In this document: one piece after another, positions 35,721-45,521 of the stretch
Layout: every line of letters begins with the position of its first letter
Numbering within the stretch: position 1 is the stretch's first letter
Assembly (NCBI RefSeq): GCF_008122505.1
Contig: NZ_VSSB01000001.1
Coordinates: 1,162,891-1,226,890, forward strand
From: Agromyces mariniharenae
GTDB lineage: Bacteria; Actinomycetota; Actinomycetes; Actinomycetales; Microbacteriaceae
DNA: 64,000 bases
Reading direction: 5' to 3'
The notes under the pieces: generated by a model
Told to the model about the DNA's origin: nothing
What the model saw: the letters and a program-made list of their open reading frames with translations, nothing else
Database searches by the model: none
Made by a program: the position numbers and the translations under genes

Positions 35721-37310
35721 GTGAGGTTCGTGAACCCTCGCCAGAGTTCTCCGTCCCGCTCGCTGTGCCTCGCCGTCGCTCTCGCCCTCACCGGAGTCTC
35801 GGTGACGGGGTGCACGTTCGGGGACGTGTCCGCGGCGACGCCCTCGGCGACCGCCGAGCCGGCGGCATATGAGGCCTCGTACGAGGAGAGCCCGTGCCCG
35901 GATCCGAATCTGGAGGGCGCACCGCAACTGGACCTCGGGCCCGAGTACACGTGTGGATATCTCACGGTTCCCGAGACCCGCGGTGATCCCGACGGTCGCA
36001 CCGTGCGCATCGCGGTCGCCACGGTTCGTGCGGTATCGGCGACGCCGGCGGCCGATCCGATCGTGTATCTGGACGGCGGGCCGGGCGGAACAGGACTCAT
36101 CAGTGCGCCCGCCGCGGTGGCCGCGGGTATGAACGCCGAGCACGACGTGGTGTTCGTGGACCAGCGCGGCACCTATCACAGCGAACCGTACATTTCATGT
36201 CCCGAGCAGGACGCGTTCTACGCGGAAGCCGTCGGGCTGGCGTACAACGATCCCGCGACGGGCGAGAAGTCCGATGCCGCCACGGCCGCCTGCCGCGAAC
36301 GCCTGGTGGACGACGGCGTCGCACTCGACTCCTACAACACGGCTGAGAATGCGGCGGACATCGCCGACCTGCGGGTGGCGATGGGCATCGAGGAGTGGAA
36401 CATCTATGGAGTGTCCTATGGCACCGATCTCGCGCTGACCGTGCTGCGAGACCACCCCGAGGGCGTCCGCAGCGTCGTGCTGGACTCGGTGGTGCCACCC
36501 AACGTCCGATGGACTGCCGATTTCTGGCCCACGTCCGCCGCCGCCTTCGACGAGATGTATGCGGCATGCGCCGCACAGGAGGCCTGCGCGGCCGCATACC
36601 CCGACCTCGAGGCCGAATTCACCGAAGCCGTGAATCGACTCGACGCCGAACCGCTGACCGTACCCGTCACGACCGCGGCGGGAGACACCGTCTCGGTCGT
36701 CGTCGACGGGTACAAACTCGCCAACGTGGTGGTGCTCCGCCTCGCGACCGGCCCCGCGTACTCGGCCGTGCTCCCCCAGATGATCCATGAGATCGCGGCC
36801 GGCGACGGGACCGGCATCGCGTCATCCGTCATCCAGTACCTCCCGCCGGCGGGAGTGGTCGGGCTGGGCCTGCAGTGGGGCGTGTTCTGCAGCGAGGATC
36901 TTCCGCGGACGAGTCTCGAGGAGGTCGTCGCCCTCGGTTCCGAAGCGCTGCCCGGATTCCCCGAGAGCGTGCTGAGCCTGCTCCCGCAGGTGCCGCGCTT
37001 CTTCGCCGACTGCGAGATCTGGGACGTCCCGCCGGCAGACGAGCGGGCACACGCGGAAGCCGTCAGCGACGTGCCCGCGCTCTTCCTCGGCGGAACGTTC
37101 GACGCCGTGACCTCACCCTCCTGGCAGGACGCCGCCACACCCACCCTGAGCGCGTCGCAAGTGGTCAATTTTCCGGGACTGGGGCACCAGGTGATCCTGC
37201 AGGACCCCTGCCCGGTGGAGGTGATCAATTCGTTCCTCGCCGATCCGGCGGCGCCGGTCGACGAGGATTGCATCGCTCAGGTGACGCCGCCCGTCTTCAC
37301 CACCCCGTGA
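35721..37310 (+). CDS. Secreted alpha/beta-hydrolase, tripeptidyl aminopeptidase-like lipoprotein
   Basis: About 529 residues. The signal peptide ends in a lipobox-like GVSVTGC. YLDGGPGG (oxyanion hole, about residue 115), GVSYGTD with nucleophile Ser near 232, LFLGGTFDAVTSP (Asp) and FPGLGHQV (His) define an alpha/beta-hydrolase of the SlpD/SlpE and mycobacterial Hip1/CaeA type. These release N-terminal peptides or act as esterases at the cell surface. GTG at 35721 is the most likely start; another GTG lies nine bases on, and TTG at 35706 is less likely. Confidence 0.85.
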   Translation: MRFVNPRQSSPSRSLCLAVALALTGVSVTGCTFGDVSAATPSATAEPAAYEASYEESPCPDPNLEGAPQLDLGPEYTCGYLTVPETRGDPDGRTVRIAVATVRAVSATPAADPIVYLDGGPGGTGLISAPAAVAAGMNAEHDVVFVDQRGTYHSEPYISCPEQDAFYAEAVGLAYNDPATGEKSDAATAACRERLVDDGVALDSYNTAENAADIADLRVAMGIEEWNIYGVSYGTDLALTVLRDHPEGVRSVVLDSVVPPNVRWTADFWPTSAAAFDEMYAACAAQEACAAAYPDLEAEFTEAVNRLDAEPLTVPVTTAAGDTVSVVVDGYKLANVVVLRLATGPAYSAVLPQMIHEIAAGDGTGIASSVIQYLPPAGVVGLGLQWGVFCSEDLPRTSLEEVVALGSEALPGFPESVLSLLPQVPRFFADCEIWDVPPADERAHAEAVSDVPALFLGGTFDAVTSPSWQDAATPTLSASQVVNFPGLGHQVILQDPCPVEVINSFLADPAAPVDEDCIAQVTPPVFTTP

Positions 37311-37492
37311 CCACTTGACCCTGCATGAACAGGCCGTGCGGGCCGGCAATGCTGCGATGTCGCCCGCCGCCTCACGCGATCCATGCGGCGGCGCTGGATG
37401 ACCGGCATTCGGATGACCGATGGGACGACGGGCTCGACATCGAGCCTCCCCGGCGGGAAACTCGGACCAACAGCGTTCAAGGGGGAGCGTCC

Positions 37493-38983
37493 ATGTCCGA
37501 CCAACGTCTCGGGCTCGGTGCCCAGCTGCTGCGACGCAAGCCGATCATCTTCCAGCATCATTTCCATCCCGGCACGGAGCTCCCGCGCAAGCTCAACACG
37601 TTCCAGCTCATGATGTTCGGTGTCGGCGCCACCATCGGAACCGGAATCTTCTTCGTGCTGAGCGAAGCGATCCCGGTGGCCGGGCCGGCGGTGATCATCT
37701 CGTTCCTGCTCGCGGGTCTCGCGGCCGGTCTGTCGGCTCTCTGCTACGCGGAGCTCTCCTCGTCCATCCCGGTGAGCGGATCGACCTACTCGTTCTCGTA
37801 TCACGCGCTCGGCGAAGGTGTCGCGGTCCTCGTCGGCGGGTGCGTGCTGCTCGAGTACGGTCTGGCCGTCTCGGCGGTCGCGGTGGGCTGGAGCGGCTAC
37901 TTCAACGAGCTGCTGCGTCTCCTGTTCGGGTTCCAGCTGCCGACGGAGCTTTCCGTTTCGTTCATCCCCGGCGATGACGGCGTGGCCACCGGTGGCGTCG
38001 TCAACCTGCCGGCCATCGTGCTCGTGGGCCTGTGCATGCTGCTGCTCATCCGGGGTGCTTCGGAGTCCGCGACGATCAACGCGATCATGGTGTGCATCAA
38101 GCTCGGCGTGCTGGGCCTGTTCATCGTGATCGGACTCTCCGCCTTCAACGCCGATCACTTCGACGACTTCTTCGCCCAGGCCGCGGGCATCAGCGGAGCG
38201 GCCGGGGTGATCTTCTTCTCGTTCATCGGACTCGATGCGGTCGCGACCGCCGGCGAGGAGGTGCGCAATCCGCAGAAGGCGATCCCCCGCGCCATCATCG
38301 GCGCGCTGTTGATCGTCACCGGGGTCTACGTCCTGGTGTGCATCGCGGGCCTGGCCGCGATGCCGGTCGAGTGGTATTCGACGCCCGAAGCCGGCGAAGC
38401 CGGACTCGCGAAGGTCATGGAGCTGGTCACCGGAACACCGATCTGGGCGACGGTCCTCTCGGCCGGCGCGGTGATCTCGGTGTTCTCGGTCACGCTCGTG
38501 ACCCTGTACGGCCAGACGCGCATCCTGTTCTCCATCTCGCGCGACGGCATGGTCTCGAAGAAGTTCCTCGCCGTCAGCCCCAAGCACGGCACGCCGGTCT
38601 ACAACACCGTCGTCGTCTCGCTCCTGGTGGCGCTCGTGGCGGGATTCGTGCCGTCCGACTACCTGTGGGACAGCGTGTCGTTCGGCACCCTGGTCGCCTT
38701 CAGCATCGTCGCGATCTCGCTCATCGTGCTGCGGCGGCGGCATCCTGAGCTCGAGCGCCCCTTCAAGGTGCCGTTGTACCCGGTGGTCCCCATCCTCACA
38801 GTGGCCGTGTGCATCTACGTGCTCGTGAGCCTCCGCCCGATCACCTGGATCATCTGCCTCACGTGGCTCGCCATCGTGTTCGTCTTCTACCTCGCGTACG
38901 GCCGGCGGCACGCCACGCTGAACCATTACACCTCCGACGAGGAGATCTCGGAGCCGATCCACCCTGAATTGGAGAAGCAGTGA
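37493..38983 (+). CDS. APC-superfamily amino-acid permease (cationic amino-acid type)
   Basis: A 496-residue membrane protein with about 12 spans. MMFGVGATIGTGIFFVL (about residues 40-56) is the substrate-binding first helix of the APC fold, and GVIFFSFIGLDAVATAGEEVRNPQKAIPRAI is the typical helix-6 block of the cationic amino-acid transporter family. GGGGGAG lies eight bases before the ATG at 37493. The stop overlaps the universal-stress-protein start, which in turn overlaps the NAD-glutamate dehydrogenase gene. An imported amino acid feeding the glutamate pool is the simple reading. The leader from 37311 holds no recognised riboswitch. Confidence 0.9.
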   Translation: MSDQRLGLGAQLLRRKPIIFQHHFHPGTELPRKLNTFQLMMFGVGATIGTGIFFVLSEAIPVAGPAVIISFLLAGLAAGLSALCYAELSSSIPVSGSTYSFSYHALGEGVAVLVGGCVLLEYGLAVSAVAVGWSGYFNELLRLLFGFQLPTELSVSFIPGDDGVATGGVVNLPAIVLVGLCMLLLIRGASESATINAIMVCIKLGVLGLFIVIGLSAFNADHFDDFFAQAAGISGAAGVIFFSFIGLDAVATAGEEVRNPQKAIPRAIIGALLIVTGVYVLVCIAGLAAMPVEWYSTPEAGEAGLAKVMELVTGTPIWATVLSAGAVISVFSVTLVTLYGQTRILFSISRDGMVSKKFLAVSPKHGTPVYNTVVVSLLVALVAGFVPSDYLWDSVSFGTLVAFSIVAISLIVLRRRHPELERPFKVPLYPVVPILTVAVCIYVLVSLRPITWIICLTWLAIVFVFYLAYGRRHATLNHYTSDEEISEPIHPELEKQ

Positions 38984-39885
38984 CCTACGTCGTCGGGTAC
39001 GGGCCGCACAACAACGATCGCAGCGCGATCGAGCTCGCATGTCAGCTCGCCCGCTCGGTGCCCGGCGACGTGCGCGCGATCTCCGTGGTTCCGCAGGGAT
39101 GGGGAACACCGGCGGCGGGTGGAACCGACCGCGAGTTCGAGGCGTGGGCCGCAGGAGAGGGCGAGCTCAGCGCCGCCGAGGCGCGCGACGATCTGGCTCA
39201 ACACCCGACCATCGAAGGCTCCGCCGTCTGGGTGAGCGACCGATCGGTACCACACGCCCTGCTGGAGGAGGCGGCCCGGTCCGATGCCTGGATGCTCGTC
39301 GTCGGCTCCAGCAGCGACGCCGAACCCGGCCGCATCCGACTCAGTTCCAAGACCGACCGTCTGGTGCACTCGTCACCCGTCCCGGTGGCGATCGCTCCTC
39401 GCAGCTACCGCACCGATCGCCCCGTGACTCGGGTGACCGTGGGATTCCGCGACGATGACGCGAGTTGGTCCCTGCTGGCCCGCGTCGCCGACATCTGCCA
39501 TCGGGCTTCGGCACACCTCCGCGTGGCCACGTTCGTCGTCGCACCACCGCGCCGACCGGTCACGGCCCGTTCGAGTCACACCGAGACCCAGGTGATCGAC
39601 CTGTGGAAGGCCCAGGCCGCGAATGCCCAGCGCGAGGCGAAGACGTACCTCGACTCGCAGGGGTTCGACGAGTCCTCGCTCGAGTTCGCGATCGCCGAGG
39701 GGCCCGACTGGGCGCGGGCGATCAGGATGCTCGACTGGGAGGACGGCGACATCCTCGCCATCGGCTCGTCGGCGACGCATCCGGTGGCTCGTGTGTTCCT
39801 CGGATCGAGCGCGACCAAGATCATCCGGTACGCGCCCGTACCTGTGGTCGCGGTCCCCGGCGCGGCGACGGAAGGCCGAGCATGA
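38980..39885 (+). CDS. Universal stress protein with two UspA domains
   Basis: A 301-residue cytosolic protein built from two tandem UspA folds (about residues 1-145 and 148-300). The second domain ends in LAIGSSATHPVARVFLGSSATKIIRYAPVPVVAVPG, with the G-2x-G-9x-G(S/T) ATP-binding pattern. The first has LVVGSSSDAEPGRIRLSSKTDRLVHSSPVPVAIAP. The GTG start at 38980 overlaps the permease stop (GTGA), and the stop overlaps the dehydrogenase start (ATGA). Fixed linkage between transporter and enzyme suggests ATP- or stress-dependent control of the pair. This is inference. Confidence 0.88.
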   Translation: MTYVVGYGPHNNDRSAIELACQLARSVPGDVRAISVVPQGWGTPAAGGTDREFEAWAAGEGELSAAEARDDLAQHPTIEGSAVWVSDRSVPHALLEEAARSDAWMLVVGSSSDAEPGRIRLSSKTDRLVHSSPVPVAIAPRSYRTDRPVTRVTVGFRDDDASWSLLARVADICHRASAHLRVATFVVAPPRRPVTARSSHTETQVIDLWKAQAANAQREAKTYLDSQGFDESSLEFAIAEGPDWARAIRMLDWEDGDILAIGSSATHPVARVFLGSSATKIIRYAPVPVVAVPGAATEGRA

Positions 39886-42800
39886 CCGCCGCGGCGCTGG
39901 CCGAGCAGCTTCGGCGCGTGCTCCCGACGGACAGCTTCGAAAGCCGGGAGCCACGCGACGTCACGGGGGCGCTCACCGCGCTGACGGCACTCGCGGACGA
40001 CCGGCGTCCCGGCGAGGCTCGCGTAGCCGTGTACACGCCGACACTCACCGAGAACGGGTGGACGTCGCGCCGCACGATCGTGCAGATCTGCACCGACGAC
40101 TCACCCTTCCTCGTGGACTCGGTCACCGCGGCCATCGCCGACGCGGGCCTCACCGTCCACCTGCTCCTGCATCCGATCCTCTCGGCCGGCCGCGACGCCG
40201 AGGGGCGCCTTCTGGCGATCGGCACCGACGACGGCCCGCGCGAGTCGTGGATGCACATCGAGACGGACCGCATCCCGACGGGCGAGCAGCGCGCGGCGCT
40301 GCAGGCGCGCATCGGGTCCGTACTCGCCGACGTGCGCGCAGCGGTGGACGGCTGGAGCGCCATGCGGCGCACCTGTCTCGGCATCGTCGCCGAACTGCGC
40401 ACCTCCCCTCCGATCGGGGTGGCGGCGGAAGCGGTCGCCAGCACCGTCGAGTTCCTCACCTGGCTCGCCGACGACCACTTCACCTTCCTCGGCTATCGCG
40501 AGTACGCGCTCGACGTGGTCGACGGCGAGGATGTGCTGTCTCCCATCCCGGGCAGCGGACTCGGCATCCTCCGCGATGCGCCCATCCGGGTCGCGCATCT
40601 CCGACCCGAAGCCCGGGCGACAGCGCGAGCCCCCCGGCTGCTCACCATCACGAAGGCGAACTCCCGCGCGACGGTGCATCGGGCGGTGTACCTCGACTAC
40701 GTGGGAGTGCGCACGTTCGACGAGGTCGGAAACGTCACCGGCGAGCGTCGCCTCATCGGGCTGTTCACCTCGACGGCCTACGCATCGTCCGTCCTGATGC
40801 TCCCCGTCATCGCGGCCAAGGTGAGCGCCGTGCTGGAGGCTTCCGGACACGCGCCCGGTTCGCACTCCGCGAAGAACCTGCTGCAGATCCTCGAGGACTA
40901 CCCGCGTGACGAGCTGTTCCAGGACTCGCCCGAACACCTGCTCGACGTCACGACGCAGGTCAGCAAGCTCCAGGAGCGGCGGGGTTCACAGGTGTTCGTC
41001 CGCAGTGACGAGTTCGGCCGCTTCGTATCGGCACTCGTGTTCATGCCGCGCGATCGGTACAACACGCCCGTCCGACTGCGCGTGGAGTCCCTGCTCACCG
41101 AGGCCTATGGCGCCGAGTTCATCGAGCACACCGCGAAGGTCGGGGATTCGCCGCTGGCCCAATTGCACTGCACGCTGCGGATGCCGCGGGGCGTCGACAT
41201 CCCTCCGGTCGATGTCGCGGAGCTCAACGCCGGCCTCGAAGCCGCGATCCGCACGTGGGACTCCGAGTTCGTCGACGCCCTGCACCGCGTGCACGACGAA
41301 GAGGTGGCTGCAGGGCTGTTCACCCGATACGGCGCCGCGTTCCCGGAGTCGTACAAGGACTCCACGACACCTGACGAGGCGGTCGCCGATGTCGGCCGCA
41401 TCGAGCGGCTGGACGACTCCGGCGGAATCGCGGTGCACCTGTACGCGGCGGGCGACGATCCCCACCTGCGGTTCCTCAGGGTCGTGAGCACCGCCTCGCG
41501 GCCGCTCACGGAGGTGCTGCCGATGCTCACCGCGCTCGGCGTCCAGGTGATCGACGATCGCCCCCAGGATGTGACCCTCATGGACGGCTCGACGAGGCAC
41601 ATCTCCGACTTCGCCCTGAGCCTGCATGACGCCGAGATGTGGGGCGACGACGCCCGTGCAGCGGCGTTCGAGCGGGCATTCCTCGCGATCTGGTCGGGCG
41701 CCGCCGAGGGTGACCGCCTCAACTCGCTCGTCCTGCAGGCGGGCGTGGACTGGCGTGACGTCGTCATCCTGCGTGCGATCGGCGCCTACCTGCGACAGAT
41801 CGGCTCCGCCTTCTCGATGGAGTACATCGACCAGGCGCTCACCGCGAACCCGACGCTCGCGGCGGGCCTCGTCCGCGTGTTCGGGGCCAGGTTCGACCCC
41901 GACAGGGCCGACGGCGGCACCGGCTACGAGCAGGTCCGCGACGAGCTGCTGCGCGCGCTGGACGATGTCCCCAGCCTCGACCACGACCGCATCCTCCGCG
42001 CCTTCGTCGGCACGATCGATGCGACGGTGCGCACGAACTTCTACCAGCGCGACGTCGAGGGCCTCCCCAAGTCGTGGGTGTCGATGAAGCTCGAGAGCAA
42101 GCGCGTCCCGAACCTGCCCAAACCGCAGCCCATGGCTGAGATCTGGGTCTACTCGCCCGAGGTCGAGGGTGTGCATCTGCGCTTCGGGAGGGTCGCCCGC
42201 GGGGGCCTGCGGTGGAGCGACCGACGCGAGGACTTCCGCACCGAAGTGCTCGGGCTCGTCAAGGCGCAGATGGTGAAGAACGCCGTGATCGTGCCGACGG
42301 GCTCGAAGGGCGGTTTCGTCGGCAAGCGGCTGCCCGACCCCGCGGTCGACCGGAGCGCCTGGTTCGAAGCCGGCACGTCCGCGTACCGCCTGTTCATCCG
42401 CGGGCTCCTCGACATCACCGACAACCGCACTGCCGCGGGGATCGTGCCGCCGCAGCGAGTCGTGCGCCACGACGGCGACGACCCGTACCTCGTGGTCGCC
42501 GCCGACAAGGGGACCGCAACGTTCTCCGACATCGCGAACGGCGTGTCGCAGGAGTACGACTTCTGGCTCGACGACGCGTTCGCCTCGGGCGGGTCGGCCG
42601 GCTACGACCACAAGGCCATGGGGATCACCGCACGCGGAGCGTGGGAGTCGGTGAAGCGGCACTTCCGCGAACTCGGCCTCGACACGCAGGCCGAGGACTT
42701 CACGGTCGTCGGCATCGGCGACATGTCGGGCGACGTGTTCGGAAACGGGATGCTGCTCTCGGAGCACATCCGACTCGTCGCCGCCTTCGACCACCGTCAT

Positions 42801-44597
42801 GTGTTCGTCGACCCGGAGCCCGACTCCGCCGCCTCCTTCGGAGAGCGCACGCGCCTGTTCCACCTGCCGGGGTCGTCGTGGGCCGACTACGACGCGGCGC
42901 TCATCTCCACGGGCGGTGGAGTGTTCCCGCTCAGCGCGAAGTCGATCCCGGTGTCGCCGCAGATGCGCGCGGCGCTCGGGCTCGACGACCGGGTGGAGGC
43001 GCTCACGCCGAACGAGCTGAAGCGGGCCGTGCTCCTGGCCCCGGTCGACCTGCTGTGGAACGGCGGCATCGGCACGTACGTCAAGGCCTCGACCGAGACC
43101 AATGCCGAGATCGGCGACCGGGCGAACGACGCGATCAGGGTCGATGGCGTCCAGCTGCGCGCTCGCGTGGTCGGCGAGGGCGGCAACCTCGGGGCGAGTC
43201 AGCGCGGACGCATCGAAGCGGCGCGCGCCGGCAGGCAGATCAACACCGATGCCATCGACAACTCCGCCGGCGTGGGCATCTCGGACCGCGAGGTGAACAT
43301 CAAGATCCTCCTCGGCGAGGTCATCCGCGCTGGCGACCTGACGATCGACGACCGCAACGCCCTGCTGGTGTCGATGACCGACGAGGTGGCCGCGCAGGTG
43401 CTGCGCGACAACTACGAGCAGAACGTGCTGCTCGGAAACTCCCGTGCGAACGCGGCCGTCATGCTGCCCGTGCACGAACGGCTGATGGAGGCCCTCGAGG
43501 CGCGCGGGGAGTTGGATCGCGAGATCGAGTTCCTGCCCGACCGCACCGACGTCGCCGAGCGCATCCAGCGGGGCGACGGGCTGAGCCGCCCGGAGTTCGC
43601 GGTCATGGTCGCGTATGCGAAGCTCGCGCTCAAGTCCGACCTCGCCGCGACCGACCTCGCCGACGATCCGTGGTTCGGCGGGACGCTCGCCGAGTACTTC
43701 CCGACCGAGCTGCGGGAGCGCTTCTCGGCGTACCTCGACCGGCATCCGCTGCGCCGGGAGATCATCATCAACGCGGTCGCGAACTCGATGGTCAACCGCG
43801 GCGGGATCACGTTCGCCGACCGCGCCGCCGCCGAGACTGGGGCCACCACCGAGCAGATCGCCCGGGCGTACGTCGCTGCTCGCGAGATCTTCGACCTGCG
43901 CGGATTCGTGGTCGCGGTCGAGGCCACCGACACCCTCGTCGACACGAGCACGCAGTCCACGCTGTACCTCGACTTCCGGCGATTGCTCGATCGGGCCGCC
44001 CGGTGGTTCGTGCAGCGCCGGTCCGACCGGGTGGACATCGGGGCCGAGATCACGAGGTTCGCGGGTCCGGTCGCGATCCTCTCGGACCGGCTCGCCGAGT
44101 TCTTCCGCGGTGAGGAGGCCGACCAGTTCGCGAACCGCAAGGCTGCGCTGCATGCCGCTGGGGTTCCCGAGGACCTGGCGCACCGCGGAGCGCGCCTGCT
44201 CGAGGCGCTGCGCCTGCTCGATGTCGTCGAGCTCGCGCAGGCTCGAGGGTGGGACCTGGGCGAGGTCGCTCGCACCTACTTCCTGCTCTCGGGCGAGATC
44301 CGGTTCGACGACCTGCTGACCAGCGTCTCGGGGCTTCCGCAGGAGGGCCGCTGGCAGTCGATGGCGCGCGCTTCGCTGCGCGATGACCTCTACGCCGTGC
44401 TCGTCGAGCTCACCGCCTCGGTGTTGTCGCACGCGGGTGACGTGGAGCTCGAGCAGAGGTTCGCACGGTGGCTCGAGGGGGGAGGCATCCCCGCGAAGCG
44501 CGCGGTCGATGCCCTCGCCGCGGCGAGCACCGTGACGGACCCCGACATCGCCGTGCTGTCGGTCGCCCTCCGACAGTTGCGATCGCTGGTCCGTTGA
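39882..44597 (+). CDS. Large NAD-specific glutamate dehydrogenase (about 180 kDa type)
   Basis: A 1571-residue enzyme matching the 1500-1650-residue bacterial NAD-GDH family. The N-terminal regulatory half contains DDSPFLVDSV and DDHFTFLGYREY, typical ACT-like segments. The catalytic core holds GRVARGGLRWSDRREDFRTEVLGLVKAQMVKNAVIVPTGSKGGF, with the glutamate-binding lysines, and VVGIGDMSGDVFGNGML for NAD. It oxidatively deaminates glutamate to 2-oxoglutarate. The true start is the ATG at 39882; the longer reading to 39465 runs through the stress-protein gene in another frame. Confidence 0.95.
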   Translation: MTAAALAEQLRRVLPTDSFESREPRDVTGALTALTALADDRRPGEARVAVYTPTLTENGWTSRRTIVQICTDDSPFLVDSVTAAIADAGLTVHLLLHPILSAGRDAEGRLLAIGTDDGPRESWMHIETDRIPTGEQRAALQARIGSVLADVRAAVDGWSAMRRTCLGIVAELRTSPPIGVAAEAVASTVEFLTWLADDHFTFLGYREYALDVVDGEDVLSPIPGSGLGILRDAPIRVAHLRPEARATARAPRLLTITKANSRATVHRAVYLDYVGVRTFDEVGNVTGERRLIGLFTSTAYASSVLMLPVIAAKVSAVLEASGHAPGSHSAKNLLQILEDYPRDELFQDSPEHLLDVTTQVSKLQERRGSQVFVRSDEFGRFVSALVFMPRDRYNTPVRLRVESLLTEAYGAEFIEHTAKVGDSPLAQLHCTLRMPRGVDIPPVDVAELNAGLEAAIRTWDSEFVDALHRVHDEEVAAGLFTRYGAAFPESYKDSTTPDEAVADVGRIERLDDSGGIAVHLYAAGDDPHLRFLRVVSTASRPLTEVLPMLTALGVQVIDDRPQDVTLMDGSTRHISDFALSLHDAEMWGDDARAAAFERAFLAIWSGAAEGDRLNSLVLQAGVDWRDVVILRAIGAYLRQIGSAFSMEYIDQALTANPTLAAGLVRVFGARFDPDRADGGTGYEQVRDELLRALDDVPSLDHDRILRAFVGTIDATVRTNFYQRDVEGLPKSWVSMKLESKRVPNLPKPQPMAEIWVYSPEVEGVHLRFGRVARGGLRWSDRREDFRTEVLGLVKAQMVKNAVIVPTGSKGGFVGKRLPDPAVDRSAWFEAGTSAYRLFIRGLLDITDNRTAAGIVPPQRVVRHDGDDPYLVVAADKGTATFSDIANGVSQEYDFWLDDAFASGGSAGYDHKAMGITARGAWESVKRHFRELGLDTQAEDFTVVGIGDMSGDVFGNGMLLSEHIRLVAAFDHRHVFVDPEPDSAASFGERTRLFHLPGSSWADYDAALISTGGGVFPLSAKSIPVSPQMRAALGLDDRVEALTPNELKRAVLLAPVDLLWNGGIGTYVKASTETNAEIGDRANDAIRVDGVQLRARVVGEGGNLGASQRGRIEAARAGRQINTDAIDNSAGVGISDREVNIKILLGEVIRAGDLTIDDRNALLVSMTDEVAAQVLRDNYEQNVLLGNSRANAAVMLPVHERLMEALEARGELDREIEFLPDRTDVAERIQRGDGLSRPEFAVMVAYAKLALKSDLAATDLADDPWFGGTLAEYFPTELRERFSAYLDRHPLRREIIINAVANSMVNRGGITFADRAAAETGATTEQIARAYVAAREIFDLRGFVVAVEATDTLVDTSTQSTLYLDFRRLLDRAARWFVQRRSDRVDIGAEITRFAGPVAILSDRLAEFFRGEEADQFANRKAALHAAGVPEDLAHRGARLLEALRLLDVVELAQARGWDLGEVARTYFLLSGEIRFDDLLTSVSGLPQEGRWQSMARASLRDDLYAVLVELTASVLSHAGDVELEQRFARWLEGGGIPAKRAVDALAAASTVTDPDIAVLSVALRQLRSLVR

Positions 44598-44806
44598 CGG
44601 TGGAGGTGTCTGTGAAACCCGATCAACCTCGCCTGCGACGGGCAGTTGACCACCTCGAATGACTGACCCGATTCCCTACGAGAACGGATGTCGAGGCATC
44701 GACTCTTCTGGGGACAGCTGGGATCGGGCGCCGACGAGAAATGGCGCCGACATAGTCTGAGTACGGTCCGGTGAAGACGCGTTGCGCGATCAAGGAGAGC
44801 GGCGAG

Positions 44807-45376
44807 ATGAGACCAATTCGATACTCGATCAACGTCACACTCGATGGCTGCGTCCATCACGAGGCAGGGCTTCCCCCTGACGAGGAGTCGATGCGCTACT
44901 GGACCGCTGAGATGGAGCGAGCCGATGCCCAGCTCTTCGGCCGGGTGACCTACGAGATGATGGAGTCGGCGTGGCGACGGCCGGCCACGGGCGCGTGGCC
45001 CGACTGGATGCGTGCGTGGGAGATCCCGTTCGCCGAGGCCATCGACCGGACGAAGAAGTACGTCGTGTCGAGCACGCTGAGCGGGGTCGATTGGAATGCC
45101 GAGCTGGTGCGAGGCGACCTGGGGCAAGCGGTTCAGCGGCTCAAGCAGGAGCCGGGCGAGGGCCTGTCCGTGGGTGGCGTGACGCTCCCCCTGGCCTTGG
45201 CGGATCTGGGACTGATCGACGAGTACGTGTTCGTCGTGCAGCCGGTGCTCGCCGGACACGGGCCGACCTTGCTCGCCGGTCTGCGCGAGCGCATGCAGCT
45301 CGAGCTCGTGGATCGCCATGAGTTCCGCTCGGGGGTGGTCGCCCAGCGTTACCGGCCCTCGGGAGCAACCGCGTGA
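44807..45376 (+). CDS. Dihydrofolate reductase/RibD C-terminal family protein
   Basis: A 189-residue protein with MRPIRYSINVTLDGCVHHEAG, the common N-terminus of YwjB-like DHFR-fold reductases, then LFGRVTYEMMESAW and a C-terminal GGVTLPLALADLGLIDEYVFVVQPVLAGHGP block. These bind NADPH and reduce uncharacterised substrates. True DHFR active-site residues are not evident. AAGGAG lies ahead of the ATG at 44807. It is monocistronic, preceded by about 200 bases without a gene. Confidence 0.85.
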   Translation: MRPIRYSINVTLDGCVHHEAGLPPDEESMRYWTAEMERADAQLFGRVTYEMMESAWRRPATGAWPDWMRAWEIPFAEAIDRTKKYVVSSTLSGVDWNAELVRGDLGQAVQRLKQEPGEGLSVGGVTLPLALADLGLIDEYVFVVQPVLAGHGPTLLAGLRERMQLELVDRHEFRSGVVAQRYRPSGATA

Positions 45377-45521
45377 CGTGACGAGTCCTGGCGCGTTGGC
45401 CGCCGCCTCGCGACGAAACGACCGCACCGTCGAGGCTACCGGCTGGGCCGCGAAGACCTCGCATCATTGGTACATAGGCTGGTCGGGGCGGCAGGGACGC
45501 CGCGCGTCGGCGGGAGGTCGG

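Noticed and set aside
37311..37492. A riboswitch in the 182-base leader of the amino-acid permease operon
   Set aside because: No conserved glycine, lysine, glutamine or T-box core could be found by eye. Only generic GC-rich stems are present.
40986..44432. 1148-codon minus-strand frame opposite the glutamate dehydrogenase
   Set aside because: Composition is that of an antisense shadow. The plus strand encodes a textbook NAD-glutamate dehydrogenase.
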